64,000 nucleotides of DNA from Streptomyces sp. NBC_00341 (GTDB taxonomy: Bacteria > Actinomycetota > Actinomycetes > Streptomycetales > Streptomycetaceae): NCBI RefSeq assembly GCF_041435055.1, contig NZ_CP108002.1, positions 8,370,001 through 8,434,000 of the forward strand, given 5' to 3'. A model generated the notes under the pieces. The model ran no database searches. It was not told where the DNA came from and saw nothing but the letters and a program-made list of their open reading frames with translations. The position numbers and the translations under genes are program-made. Shown in pieces: positions 52,890-61,472 of the stretch. Numbering within the stretch: position 1 is the first letter of the stretch; every line of letters begins with the position of its first letter.

Positions 52890-54374
52890 TCAGCCCGCGA
52901 ACCAGCGCACCGGGCGCGGGGCGAGGTTCTGGTAGATGTGCTTGGACTCGCGGTACTCGGCGAGACCCGTCGGGCCGAGCTCCCGGCCGATGCCGGACTT
53001 GCCGAAGCCGCCCCACTCGGCCTGCGGCAGGTAGGGGTGGAAGTCGTTGATCCAGACGGTGCCGTGGCGCAGCCGGGCCGCGACCCGGCGGCCACGGCCC
53101 GGATCGGCGGTCCACACGCCGCCGGCCAGCCCGTACTCCGTGTCGTTGGCGAGCGTCACGGCCTCGTCCTCGGTACGGAACGTCTCGACGGTCAGGACCG
53201 GTCCGAAGACCTCCTCGCGCACCACGCGCATGGAGCGGTCGCAGTGGTCGAGGACGGTGGGCCGGTAGAAGTACCCGGGCCCCGCCGGACGTTCGCCGCC
53301 CGCCCGCAGCACCGCACCCTCGTGCAGCGCGGAGGCGACGAACTCCTCGGTCCTGGAAAGCTGTTGCGCCGAGACGAGCGGACCGCACTCGACACCGTCG
53401 TCGGTGCCGCGGCCGATCCGGATCAGCTCGGCGCGCCGGGCGAGTTCGGTGACGAACCGCTCGCGCACCGACTCCTCGACGATCAGCCGCGATCCGGCGG
53501 AGCACACCTGGCCGCTGTGGATGAAGGCGGCGTTGAGCGCCTGGTCCACGGCGGTGTCGAAGCCCTCCTCGGTGGCGCAGGCGTCCGCGAACACCACGTT
53601 GGGGTTCTTGCCGCCGAGTTCGAGCGCGACCTTCTTGACCGACTCAGCGGCGGCCCGCATCACCTTCGTCCCGCTGCTGAGCCCGCCCGTGAAGGAGACC
53701 AGATCGACCCCGGGGTGTTCGGCGAGCCGGGCGCCGACCGTGGCCCCGGGGCCCGTGACGATGTTGGCGACCCCGGCCGGCAGTCCGGCCTCCGTGAGCA
53801 GCGCGATCAGCGCGACCGTGGTGAGCGGCGTGATCTCGCTCGGCTTGATCACGAAGGTGTTGCCCGCGGCGAGAGCCGGAGCGATCTTCCAACTGGCCTG
53901 GAGCAGCGGATAGTTCCATGGGGTGATGAGCCCGCAGACGCCGACGGGTTCATGCACCACGACGCTGTGGATCTCCTCGGACCCGGCGTCGACGACACGT
54001 CCGCCGCTCTCGTTCATGACGAGGTCGGCGAAGTAACGGAAGGCGTCGCGCACGCAGTCCACGTCGACCCGGCCCTCTTCGAGCGTCTTCCCGGCGTCAC
54101 GGCACTCCAGCGCGCCGATCCGCTCCCGGTCGCGCTCCAGCAGACCGGCCACCCGCCTGAGCAGCGCGGCGCGCTCCGCGACGGGCGTGTGCGGCCAGGG
54201 ACCCGCGTCGAAAGCGGTCCGGGCCGCGGCGACGGCGGCGTCCGCGTCCGAGGCGTCCCCCTCGGAGACGACGGCGAACGCGGTCGCGTCCACGGGGTCG
54301 AGAACCTCGCGCGTGGCGCCGGACGCGGCGGCTCGCCACTCTCCCGCTACCTGGATCGTGTGTTGTGCCGACAC
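52890..54374 (-). CDS. betB: Betaine aldehyde dehydrogenase
   Basis: The 494-residue NAD(P)-dependent aldehyde dehydrogenase has catalytic C291 in HSGQVCSAG, general base E252 in LELGGKNP, N154 in TPWNYP and K177 in IKPSE, the complete ALDH set. Position upstream of a choline oxidase-like gene and a betaine importer makes betaine aldehyde the likely substrate. The start is GTG with AAGGG 10 nt upstream; longer frames extend into the promoter region. It is the first gene of the five-gene leftward operon; the 273 bp before it are A/T-richer and hold the divergent promoter. Confidence 0.92.
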   Translation of the reverse strand: MSAQHTIQVAGEWRAAASGATREVLDPVDATAFAVVSEGDASDADAAVAAARTAFDAGPWPHTPVAERAALLRRVAGLLERDRERIGALECRDAGKTLEEGRVDVDCVRDAFRYFADLVMNESGGRVVDAGSEEIHSVVVHEPVGVCGLITPWNYPLLQASWKIAPALAAGNTFVIKPSEITPLTTVALIALLTEAGLPAGVANIVTGPGATVGARLAEHPGVDLVSFTGGLSSGTKVMRAAAESVKKVALELGGKNPNVVFADACATEEGFDTAVDQALNAAFIHSGQVCSAGSRLIVEESVRERFVTELARRAELIRIGRGTDDGVECGPLVSAQQLSRTEEFVASALHEGAVLRAGGERPAGPGYFYRPTVLDHCDRSMRVVREEVFGPVLTVETFRTEDEAVTLANDTEYGLAGGVWTADPGRGRRVAARLRHGTVWINDFHPYLPQAEWGGFGKSGIGRELGPTGLAEYRESKHIYQNLAPRPVRWFAG

Positions 54375-54647
54375 GTCGTGTGCTGCCCTTTCGGTGGCCG
54401 TACGTCTGACGCCGGGCGAACCCCGGCGGTCTGGCCCTCTTCCCCGGAAGCCCGAAGCCATGCGCGCGGGCCCTCGCGAAGTGACCCGGCTCACGGGAAC
54501 CGCACGTCAGGGCCGGGGCGCGGCCGGTTCCGCAGGCCACAGGCGTACGTGTGCCAGTTGAGTGAAACAGCTGAAAAAGATGGATATGAAACTATTTGGG
54601 TAATGTGGGCCCCGGCCGGGAACCGACCGTGAGGAGTGGGAACAGCC

Positions 54648-55505
54648 ATGGTGGACGAGCAGTACGAGGAGCCGGACAACACCGCGGTGCGGGTCGCCCT
54701 CTGGCGGGCGATGCACGTACAGGTCGACGCCGAGCCACACGTGTTCGAGGACGAGATCGGCCTGCGGCTGGTGGCACCGGAAGAGGACTGGCGGAGCCGC
54801 CCCGACATGGACCCGGACGCCACCAGCGGATTCCGGGCCTCCACGGTGTGCCGCGCCCGTTTCGTCGAGGACCTGGTCGCGGAGGAGATCAGCCAGGGCA
54901 TCGACCAGTACGTCATCCTGGGAGCAGGACTGGACACCTATGTTCAGCGCCGGCCCGGGACAGCCTCCCGGCTCCGGGTCTTCGAGATCGACCAGCCGGC
55001 CACCCAGGCCTGGAAACGCCGACGGCTGATCGAACTCGGCTACGGCATCCCAGAGCGGCTGCGACTGGTGCCGGTCGACTTCGAGGCGGGCGGCGACTGG
55101 TGGCAACAGCTGTCGGATGCCGGCTTCGACGCGAGCAGACCGGCGCTCGTCGTCTGCGCCGGCGTCACGGTGTACCTCACCAAGGAGGCCATCGCGGCGA
55201 CCCTGCGCACACTCGGCGGTCTCGCCCCCGGCTCGACGCTCGCCATGACGTTCATGCTGCCCGCCGAACTCGTCGATGACGCGGACCGCGACCGGCTGGA
55301 GGAGACCAAGCCGAAGGCGCGCGCGTCCGGCACGCCCTTCATCAGCTTCCACACCCCGCGGGAGATGCTCGCCCTGGCCCGCGCCGCCGGATTCGAAAGC
55401 GCCCGGCACGTGTCGGGACCCCAGCTGGCCGCACGCTACTTCGCGAACCGGACCGACGGCCTCCGCCCGTCGAGCGGCGAGGACCTGCTGATCGCCACCG
55501 TCTGA
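54648..55505 (+). CDS. Leucine carboxyl methyltransferase-family SAM methyltransferase
   Basis: The 285-residue protein of the TIGR00027/LCM group has YVILGAGLDTYVQR (SAM motif I, about 88-101), FEIDQPATQAWKRRRL (motif II) and VCAGVTVYLTKEAI (motif IV/V). Actinobacteria carry many copies, thought to methylate carboxyl or hydroxyl groups of secondary metabolites or quinones. GGAG lies 11 nt before the chosen ATG. A/T-rich sequence just upstream (54561-54605) probably holds its promoter. Confidence 0.88.
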   Translation: MVDEQYEEPDNTAVRVALWRAMHVQVDAEPHVFEDEIGLRLVAPEEDWRSRPDMDPDATSGFRASTVCRARFVEDLVAEEISQGIDQYVILGAGLDTYVQRRPGTASRLRVFEIDQPATQAWKRRRLIELGYGIPERLRLVPVDFEAGGDWWQQLSDAGFDASRPALVVCAGVTVYLTKEAIAATLRTLGGLAPGSTLAMTFMLPAELVDDADRDRLEETKPKARASGTPFISFHTPREMLALARAAGFESARHVSGPQLAARYFANRTDGLRPSSGEDLLIATV

Positions 55506-55581
55506 AACCCGCCCGTTCCCTTGCCGGGCAGCGGCTGGAAAAGCAGATGCGTGTGGTCTCCGGTGCTGTCACGCTGCGCCG

Positions 55582-56319
55582 GTGAACCGAGACGAGATCT
55601 CCAGAATCGCCCATGCCCACCACCCCATCAAGTCCCCGCTCGACGACGAATCGGTACGTCAACTGCTGGACCACGGCATCACGCGCGGCGACGAGCGCGT
55701 ACTCGACCTCGGCTGCGGCGGCGGGGAGTGGCTCCTGCGCGCACTGTCCGCCCGGCCGGAACTTCGGGCCGAGGGCGTCGACATCTCCGAGGGCGCGCTG
55801 GCGGATGCCCGTAAGCGCGCCACCGGGCTCGGGGTCGCGGACCGCCTGGCCCTCCATCAGCTGCCCGCCGCCGATTTCGTCTCGCCGCACCGGTTCGACC
55901 TGGTGCTGAGCTTCGGGGCCGCCCATGCCTTCGGCGGGCTGCTCCCCACCCTTGCCGCGGCCCGTGAACACCTGGCTCCGGGCGGCCGGGTGCTGGTCGG
56001 TGACGGCATCTGGGAGCGTGAACCGTCACCGGAGGACGTTGAGATGATGGGGGACTTCGCGGATCTGGCGACGACCGTGGACCGGGTCATGGCCGACGGC
56101 TGGACGCCCGTCCACGGCCACGTCAGTACCCGTCGCGAGCTGGACGACTACGAATGGGCCTGCTGGGGGACGCTGGCCGAATGGGCGCTCGACCACCCCG
56201 GACACCCGGACGCCGCGGAGGCACTCGCCCTGTCCGCCACCCGCCGCACCGAATGGCTGCGCGGCTACCGCGACACCTGGGGCTTCGTCAGCCTGGTCCT
56301 GCGCCGCACCGCCGACTGA
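55582..56319 (+). CDS. Class I SAM-dependent methyltransferase
   Basis: The 245-residue methyltransferase has VLDLGCGGGEWLLRAL (motif I, about 40-55), AEGVDISEGALADARKRA (motif II) and a LAPGGRVLVGDGIWER post-motif, like the UbiE/CmoA-type small-molecule group. The start is GTG. It is 76 nt downstream of another methyltransferase gene on the same strand, so a common transcript is possible. The acceptor is unknown. Confidence 0.87.
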   Translation: MNRDEISRIAHAHHPIKSPLDDESVRQLLDHGITRGDERVLDLGCGGGEWLLRALSARPELRAEGVDISEGALADARKRATGLGVADRLALHQLPAADFVSPHRFDLVLSFGAAHAFGGLLPTLAAAREHLAPGGRVLVGDGIWEREPSPEDVEMMGDFADLATTVDRVMADGWTPVHGHVSTRRELDDYEWACWGTLAEWALDHPGHPDAAEALALSATRRTEWLRGYRDTWGFVSLVLRRTAD

Positions 56320-56366
56320 GCGGTGGGCGGGGTGTGCCCTGCCCGGATGGGTTGTCCTGCCGTTGC

Positions 56367-57587
56367 TCACGCCCCCGGTGGTGGCCTGAGCGCGGCGTAC
56401 GTGCCCGCTCCGGCCGCCAGCAGCAGCACGCAGCCCGTGAAGACGAGTCCGGCCTGGCGCAGCCCGAGCCAGGTGGCGATGGCGCCGACCCCGACGACCG
56501 GTACCGAGATGCCGGTGTACGCGACGACGAAGAAGGCCGAGATGGTGCCGCCGCGGTGCTCGGCCGGGGCCGCACCGCTGACCAGGGTGAGCGCCGCGCG
56601 AAAGGCGAGGCCCTGACCGGTGCCGCCGCACAGTGCTCCCAGGATCAGCAGCGGCAGGGACTCCGCGATGAGCGACGACGCCACCAGCACCAGACCGGCC
56701 ATGAGGATGCCGCAGCCGGCCGGGAGCGCGCGGCGGGCGCCGAAACGCTGCGTCAGGGACTGCCCGAACGTCGAGGCCAGGAACACCGAGAAGACCACGG
56801 CCCCGGTGACGGCCGCGTTGTGCACCCCCAGCGTCTGCGAGGCGAAGCTCGGTGCGACCGCCGTGAACAGCCCGAGCAGCGCGAAGCCGGCGAAGGCCGC
56901 CACGGAGGCGGGCACGAACACGCTCCGCACCTCGGGCGGCACCGCCATGCCCTGGGGTGCGAGGCGCGGCCATCGCTGTGGCTCGGCCACGGTCTCCGGA
57001 AGGAACCAGGTGATCCCGAATGCCACGGCCACCAGCCCCAGATGGACCCAGAACGGCAGCGCCAGCGGCCAGGGCGTGTACTGCGCGAGGAGCCCGGACA
57101 GCAGCGGTCCGCAGCCCAGCCCTCCCATGTTCGCCGCCGTGGCGGCGAATCCGGCCCGCGCCTTCTGCGCGGGCCCGGCCAGTTCGATGACAGCCGCCGT
57201 CGCGGCGCCGCTCAGCAGCCCCGCCGCGAAACCGGACAGCAGCCGTCCCGCGAAGAGCAGCGGCAGACCGCGCTCCAGGAGGAAGCATCCTGCGCTCGCG
57301 GCCGACAGGGCCATCGCGCACAGGAGTACGGGTCTGCGGCCGACCTTGTCCGAGTAGTTGCCCGCCAGCAGCAGCACGGTGATGACCGCGACGGCGTAGA
57401 CGGCGAAGACGACGGTCACCATCAGCTCGGAGAAGCCGATCTGCTGCTGGTAGAGCCCGTACAACGGCGTGGGCAGGGTGGTACCGGCCATCCCGATGGC
57501 GAACACCACCGCCGCAGCCAGGTAGCCGGGGTGCTGGCTACCACTTGTGTTCAGCGCATGCTCACGAACGATCACAAACGTCACCAT
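56367..57587 (-). CDS. MFS transporter
   Basis: The 406-residue protein has twelve predicted membrane helices and the MFS motif A between helices 2 and 3 (GNYSDKVGRRPVLL, about 76-89), as in drug:H+ antiporters. It would export a small hydrophobic compound. I chose ATG 57587, which precedes the first polar segment; internal GTG starts at 57584 and 57575 are alternatives since no clear ribosome-binding site exists. It is convergent with the methyltransferase gene. Confidence 0.9.
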   Translation of the reverse strand: MVTFVIVREHALNTSGSQHPGYLAAAVVFAIGMAGTTLPTPLYGLYQQQIGFSELMVTVVFAVYAVAVITVLLLAGNYSDKVGRRPVLLCAMALSAASAGCFLLERGLPLLFAGRLLSGFAAGLLSGAATAAVIELAGPAQKARAGFAATAANMGGLGCGPLLSGLLAQYTPWPLALPFWVHLGLVAVAFGITWFLPETVAEPQRWPRLAPQGMAVPPEVRSVFVPASVAAFAGFALLGLFTAVAPSFASQTLGVHNAAVTGAVVFSVFLASTFGQSLTQRFGARRALPAGCGILMAGLVLVASSLIAESLPLLILGALCGGTGQGLAFRAALTLVSGAAPAEHRGGTISAFFVVAYTGISVPVVGVGAIATWLGLRQAGLVFTGCVLLLAAGAGTYAALRPPPGA

Positions 57588-57999
57588 ATGATCGGCCGCC
57601 TTGCGGGGCGGCGTTCGGCGCGAGGGCGCGTGCCGGGACAGCCGCGCGTACCGGACAACGGCTGCCATACCCTCACCGGCCTTGTCTGTCCGCGTTTCAG
57701 GAAATCTTCTCCTGATCGAGTGATCGACCAATCCGCCGGGCGGTCGGCACCGAACCAGCTGCGTGATGATCCTCCGGACCACCCCGATTCGTACCGTGCC
57801 CGCTGCCCGAGCCATCGGCCGGGCCGGTGGCGTCCGGGCCGGACACACCACACGGCCTTTCCCGCCGGCGCGAGCGCTCAGTACCAGGCCGTCCTGACCG
57901 GCCGCTGCCGCCCGGCACCCGTCGCAGACGCAGCCGCCGGCTGCGACATCTGTCCCCCGACCCGTATTCCAGAACCCGTATTCCATCAAGGAGAACACC
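57588..57999. other. 412-bp divergent intergenic region with a 5' UTR direct repeat
   Basis: The region separates the MFS and fasciclin genes. The only structured element is CCCGTATTCCA repeated at 57961-57971 and 57975-57985, ending 14 nt before the fasciclin ATG and next to its ribosome-binding site (AAGGAG). No credible coding frame or strong hairpin was found. An ECF-type promoter for the fasciclin gene is expected but I could not place one confidently. Confidence 0.5.
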
Positions 58000-58650
58000 A
58001 TGAACGCCCTTCGCTACCGTCGTGCAGCCGTCGCCGTCGCCGCAGCCGCCGTTCTTCCGCTGGCGCTGACCGCGTGCTCGGACGACAGCTCCGACAAGGC
58101 GTCGGACAGCAAGTCCAGTGCCGCTGCCGCCGCTCCGGACGCTTCGGAGCCGGCCGCCGCCGACTCCGCCTCGATGGACAAGCCGTTCGGCCCGGCCTGT
58201 GCGGGTGTCCCGAAGCAGGGCGCGGGCAGCTTCGACGGGATGTCGAAGGACCCGGTCGCCACGGCCGCCTCCAACAACCCCGACCTGTCCACCCTGGTGA
58301 CGGCGGTCAAGAAGGCCGGCCTGGTCGACACGCTCAACAACGCCAAGAACATCACCGTGTTCGCACCCACCAACGAGGCCTTCGCCAAGATCCCGAAGGC
58401 CGACCTGGACAAGGTCCTCAGCGACAAGGCGACGCTCACCAAGATCCTGACCTACCACGTCGTGGGCCAGAAGCTCGCCCCGAAGCAGCTGGAGAACGGC
58501 AGCTTCGACACCCTGGAGAAGTCCAAGCTCACCACCTCCGGATCCGGTGAGTCCTACAAGGTCAACGACAGCGCCAAGGTGGTGTGCGGCAACGTGCCCA
58601 CGGCCAACGCGACGGTCTACATCATCGACACGGTCCTGATGCCCAAGTAG
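58000..58650 (+). CDS. Fasciclin-domain lipoprotein (MPT70/MPT83-like)
   Basis: The 216-residue protein has a lipobox LTAC (C26), a Ser/Ala-rich linker (about 30-60) and a single FAS1 domain (about 75-216) with the H1 motif NITVFAPTNEAFAKIP and H2 motif ATVYIIDTVLMP. Two cysteines (66 and about 195) can form the disulfide seen in MPT70-like proteins. It is probably a cell-surface adhesion or stress protein. AAGGAG lies 8 nt upstream of the ATG, and an intrinsic terminator follows. Confidence 0.92.
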   Translation: MNALRYRRAAVAVAAAAVLPLALTACSDDSSDKASDSKSSAAAAAPDASEPAAADSASMDKPFGPACAGVPKQGAGSFDGMSKDPVATAASNNPDLSTLVTAVKKAGLVDTLNNAKNITVFAPTNEAFAKIPKADLDKVLSDKATLTKILTYHVVGQKLAPKQLENGSFDTLEKSKLTTSGSGESYKVNDSAKVVCGNVPTANATVYIIDTVLMPK

Positions 58651-58675
58651 TCGCGGGCGAAGCCCAGACAGAGCC

Positions 58676-58733
58676 GCCCCGCTGCGGACCCGCCGGAATC
58701 AGCCCCCCGGCCCGGGTCCGCGGTGGGGCTTTT
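58676..58733 (+). terminator. Intrinsic terminator with U-tract after the fasciclin gene
   Basis: A 17-bp stem (58676-58692 with 58713-58729, two G-U wobbles) is followed directly by TTTT (58730-58733). It is the only hairpin in the window with a U-tract. Confidence 0.88.
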
Positions 58734-58778
58734 CGCGACGTGGACCCTGCGGTGCCCCGGGGGCCGTCCGTACCCCGC

Positions 58779-59090
58779 TCAGTGGAGGGTGCGGCTCAAC
58801 AGCCGGACGGCCGCTCCATGGCGAAGCCGCCGCCCCAGGCCGCTCATCCGCAGCCGCCACGGCGGTGGCCGGGGCGTGGCGCGGACGATGTCGAGCACCC
58901 GCCCCTTCAGGGCCGCGGGCGGGACCGTCGTCGACGCCATCCCCAGGCGGGCGGCGGTCGCCCGGAACTCCTCGCACTCGCGAAGGCACGTGGGGCATCC
59001 CGCACAGTGGGCCTCGACGGCTGTGCGCTCCCGCCCCTCCAGCGCATCCAGTGCGTACGCACCGGTCAGCATATGAACGTCGGACACCAT
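58779..59090 (-). CDS. Truncated zf-HC2 anti-sigma factor
   Basis: The 103-residue protein has an anti-sigma zinc-binding motif H28-x3-C32-x2-C35 (EAHCAGCPTC) and an RskA-like N-terminal domain (MLTGAYALDALEGRERTAVE). The membrane helix and extracytoplasmic half of RskA-type anti-sigma factors (normally about 230-260 residues) are absent; the frame ends after RLLSRTLH and no hydrophobic continuation is found in other frames before 58650. No ECF sigma gene is adjacent. GTG 59087 is an alternative start, also served by AGGAGG. Confidence 0.78.
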   Translation of the reverse strand: MVSDVHMLTGAYALDALEGRERTAVEAHCAGCPTCLRECEEFRATAARLGMASTTVPPAALKGRVLDIVRATPRPPPWRLRMSGLGRRLRHGAAVRLLSRTLH

Positions 59091-59795
59091 TTCCTCCTGT
59101 ACTTGACGGAACGGCTGAGCAGCTGTGTGTGGGGGAATGGAAAACGGCAACACCGAACTGCGGTACCGACTCTTCGTCACCCGAATTATCGATAACCGGA
59201 AACGCGTTGACGGGAAATCGGTGGTCCCTGTCCGAATTCTTCTCCGAAGTCGTCGCAGGTGCCGTTGGTCCGGCCGTTCCTGAGTGATCCGTAGCCGAGT
59301 CGGCTACGGATTGCCGTCTGGGCGAAATTGGTCAAGATCCCCCGAAAACTCAGCGCGTTGGGATGACTTACGAACTGCGGGACAGACCGTTCGGGTGAAT
59401 GTTCGTACTGCTGCGGCGAGTGAATGGCTGTTGCTTATTGCGATGGGTTCGCAATAAGCGGGGTGGTTTCACTTATGGCCTACACGTGGCGGCGTGTTCT
59501 CCGTGAAATCGACGGAAGGCCGACGGGCCGCATTCATGCCTTCATCTGCGGTGATGCCGGAAGCAGGGCATGCCGCCGAAATAATTCCCGGGAAATACGT
59601 GAATCCGTGCCGGATAAATGTGGTTCGCTGTCGCCCCGACGACCGGCGTGGGCACAGCCCCCGCGATAGTCGCGCGGAATTCTTCCCGTGCACGGCGTCG
59701 TCGGCCCGTTCCGCCCATCCCATGGATCGCGCCGTACCCGCACCTGCGCCCCGGCCAGGTGGTGCGGTGGTGATCCGTTGTCGAGAGGACCAGTC
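59091..59795. other. 705-bp intergenic region with two perfect stem-loops
   Basis: The region is less GC-rich than its surroundings and contains no convincing gene. Stem-loop 1 (59287-59311) has a 10-bp perfect stem ATCCGTAGCC and loop GAGTC. Stem-loop 2 (59433-59459) has a 10-bp perfect stem GCTTATTGCG and a 7-nt loop. Neither is followed by a U-tract and neither borders an annotated stop codon, so they may be regulatory sites or remnants of terminators. The rest holds promoters for the divergent genes. Confidence 0.6.
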
Positions 59796-61361
59796 TTGAC
59801 GTCCCCCACTCAGAGGCCGCGCAGCCGGCGCGTCCTCGACCACTCCCTTCTCGTCCTCGGTGCCGGTGCGCTGGCCACAGGGCTCGGCATTCTCACGCTC
59901 GCACCCGGAATCAGCGCCGCCTCCAGCCACCGCGAGGCTCCGCTGATCGCCGGTGACCCGCGGGCGGACAACACCGATGTGTACGCGTTCACCAGCCCCG
60001 ACCGCTCCGACACGGTGACGCTCGCCGCCAACTGGATCCCGTTCGAGGAGCCCAACGGGGGCCCGAACTTCTACCAGTTCGCGGACGACGCCCGGTACAA
60101 CATCAAGATCGACAACACCGGCGACGGCAACGCCGACGTCACGTACACCTGGCGGTTCCGCACCCTGACCCGGGACGCGGGCGGTCAGTTCCTCTACAAC
60201 ACCGGCCCGGTCACCTCGCCCAACGACCCGGACCTCAACATCCGGCAGGTCTACGACCTCACGGTGACCACCTCCCGAGGCACCTCGACCGTGCTGCGCG
60301 GGGCCCCCGTGGCGCCGTCGAACGTGGGCAAGGCGTCCATGCCGAACTACGCCGCCCTGCGCGCGCAGGCGGTCCGCAACGCCACGGGTGGCCGCAAGGC
60401 GTTCGCCGGGCAGGCGGAGGACCCGTTCTTCGCCGATCTGCGCGTCTTCGACCTGCTCTACGGCGGGGACCTCAGCGAACGCGGGCAGGACACCCTCGCC
60501 GGGTACAACGTCAACTCGGTCGCCCTCCAGATCCCCAAGAAGGACCTGGCGCTGCGGGGCAACGCCACCCGTAACCCCGTCGTCGGGATCTGGTCGACCA
60601 CCGAGCGCCGCGGCGTCCAGGTCACGGACTCCCGGACCGCGAGCGACGGGACCGGCTGGAAGCAGGTCTCCCGCCTCGGCAACCCGCTCGTCAACGAGGT
60701 CGTCGTACCGCTCAAGTACAAGGACGCCTTCAACACCCTCAACCCCAGCCAGGACCGGACCGTCCAGCCGGTCGTGGACAAGGTGCTCGACCCGATCCTG
60801 CCGAAGCTGATCCAGAAGGTGTACGGCGTACCCGCGCCGAAGGCCCCGCGCAATGACCTCGCGGAGATCTACCTCACCGGCATCTGCAAGGCCTGCGGGC
60901 CGATCAAGGCCGATCTGAACGCGCACCGGCTGAACAAGGACGCCCCGCTCAAGAAGATCGTCCCGGCCGAGGAACTGCGGCTGAACATGGCCGTTCCGCC
61001 GACCGCGAAGCCCAACAGGCTCGGCGTCCTCGCCGGCGACCTGGCCGGCTTCCCGAACGGACGCCGGCTCACCGACGACGTCATCGACATCTCCCTCCAG
61101 GCGGTCGAAGGAGCCGCCCAGACGGGCAAGCTCGTCCCCGCGCTCGCGGACGGCGACAAGGTCGATGCCAATGAGGTGCCCTTCGGCACGCGCTTCCCGT
61201 ACCTGGCGCTCCCGCACACCAAGAGCGTCAACAGCGGCCCGACCGGTCGCACCGGGCAGTCGGCGATGACGCCGTCGAGCGCCGCCGCCATCGGCACCGC
61301 GGGCGTCGCCCTGCTGGGTGTCGGAGGACTGCGCCTGCGCCGGCGCCGCGCCACGAGCTGA
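59796..61361 (+). CDS. DUF4331 family secreted protein
   Basis: The 521-residue protein starts at a TTG preceded by GAGAGGA at 7 nt (no ATG/GTG alternative has a site). It has a signal/membrane segment (about 15-40), the DUF4331 block SSHREAPLIAGDPRADNTDVYAF (split about 41-63), and a C-terminal hydrophobic stretch followed by RRRR, a likely membrane anchor. DUF4331 proteins are extracytoplasmic and of unknown function. Here the operon with a TPR protein and NicO-type metal transporter suggests a metal or stress role. Confidence 0.88.
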   Translation: MTSPTQRPRSRRVLDHSLLVLGAGALATGLGILTLAPGISAASSHREAPLIAGDPRADNTDVYAFTSPDRSDTVTLAANWIPFEEPNGGPNFYQFADDARYNIKIDNTGDGNADVTYTWRFRTLTRDAGGQFLYNTGPVTSPNDPDLNIRQVYDLTVTTSRGTSTVLRGAPVAPSNVGKASMPNYAALRAQAVRNATGGRKAFAGQAEDPFFADLRVFDLLYGGDLSERGQDTLAGYNVNSVALQIPKKDLALRGNATRNPVVGIWSTTERRGVQVTDSRTASDGTGWKQVSRLGNPLVNEVVVPLKYKDAFNTLNPSQDRTVQPVVDKVLDPILPKLIQKVYGVPAPKAPRNDLAEIYLTGICKACGPIKADLNAHRLNKDAPLKKIVPAEELRLNMAVPPTAKPNRLGVLAGDLAGFPNGRRLTDDVIDISLQAVEGAAQTGKLVPALADGDKVDANEVPFGTRFPYLALPHTKSVNSGPTGRTGQSAMTPSSAAAIGTAGVALLGVGGLRLRRRRATS

Positions 61362-61399
61362 CCCGACGCCCCTGCTCAAGGGGCGAGACCGGGTCACAA

Positions 61400-61434
61400 C
61401 GGTGTCCGGACCGGACCGGCCGGTCCGGACACCG
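61400..61434 (+). terminator. Hairpin between the DUF4331 and TPR genes
   Basis: Perfect 14-nt arms (61400-61413 and 61421-61434) enclose a 7-nt loop in the 111-bp gap. It may partly terminate the transcript, lowering downstream expression. Confidence 0.7.
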
Positions 61435-61472
61435 CCGCCGCCCCCGCCCGTCCCACACCCCCGGGAGAACCA

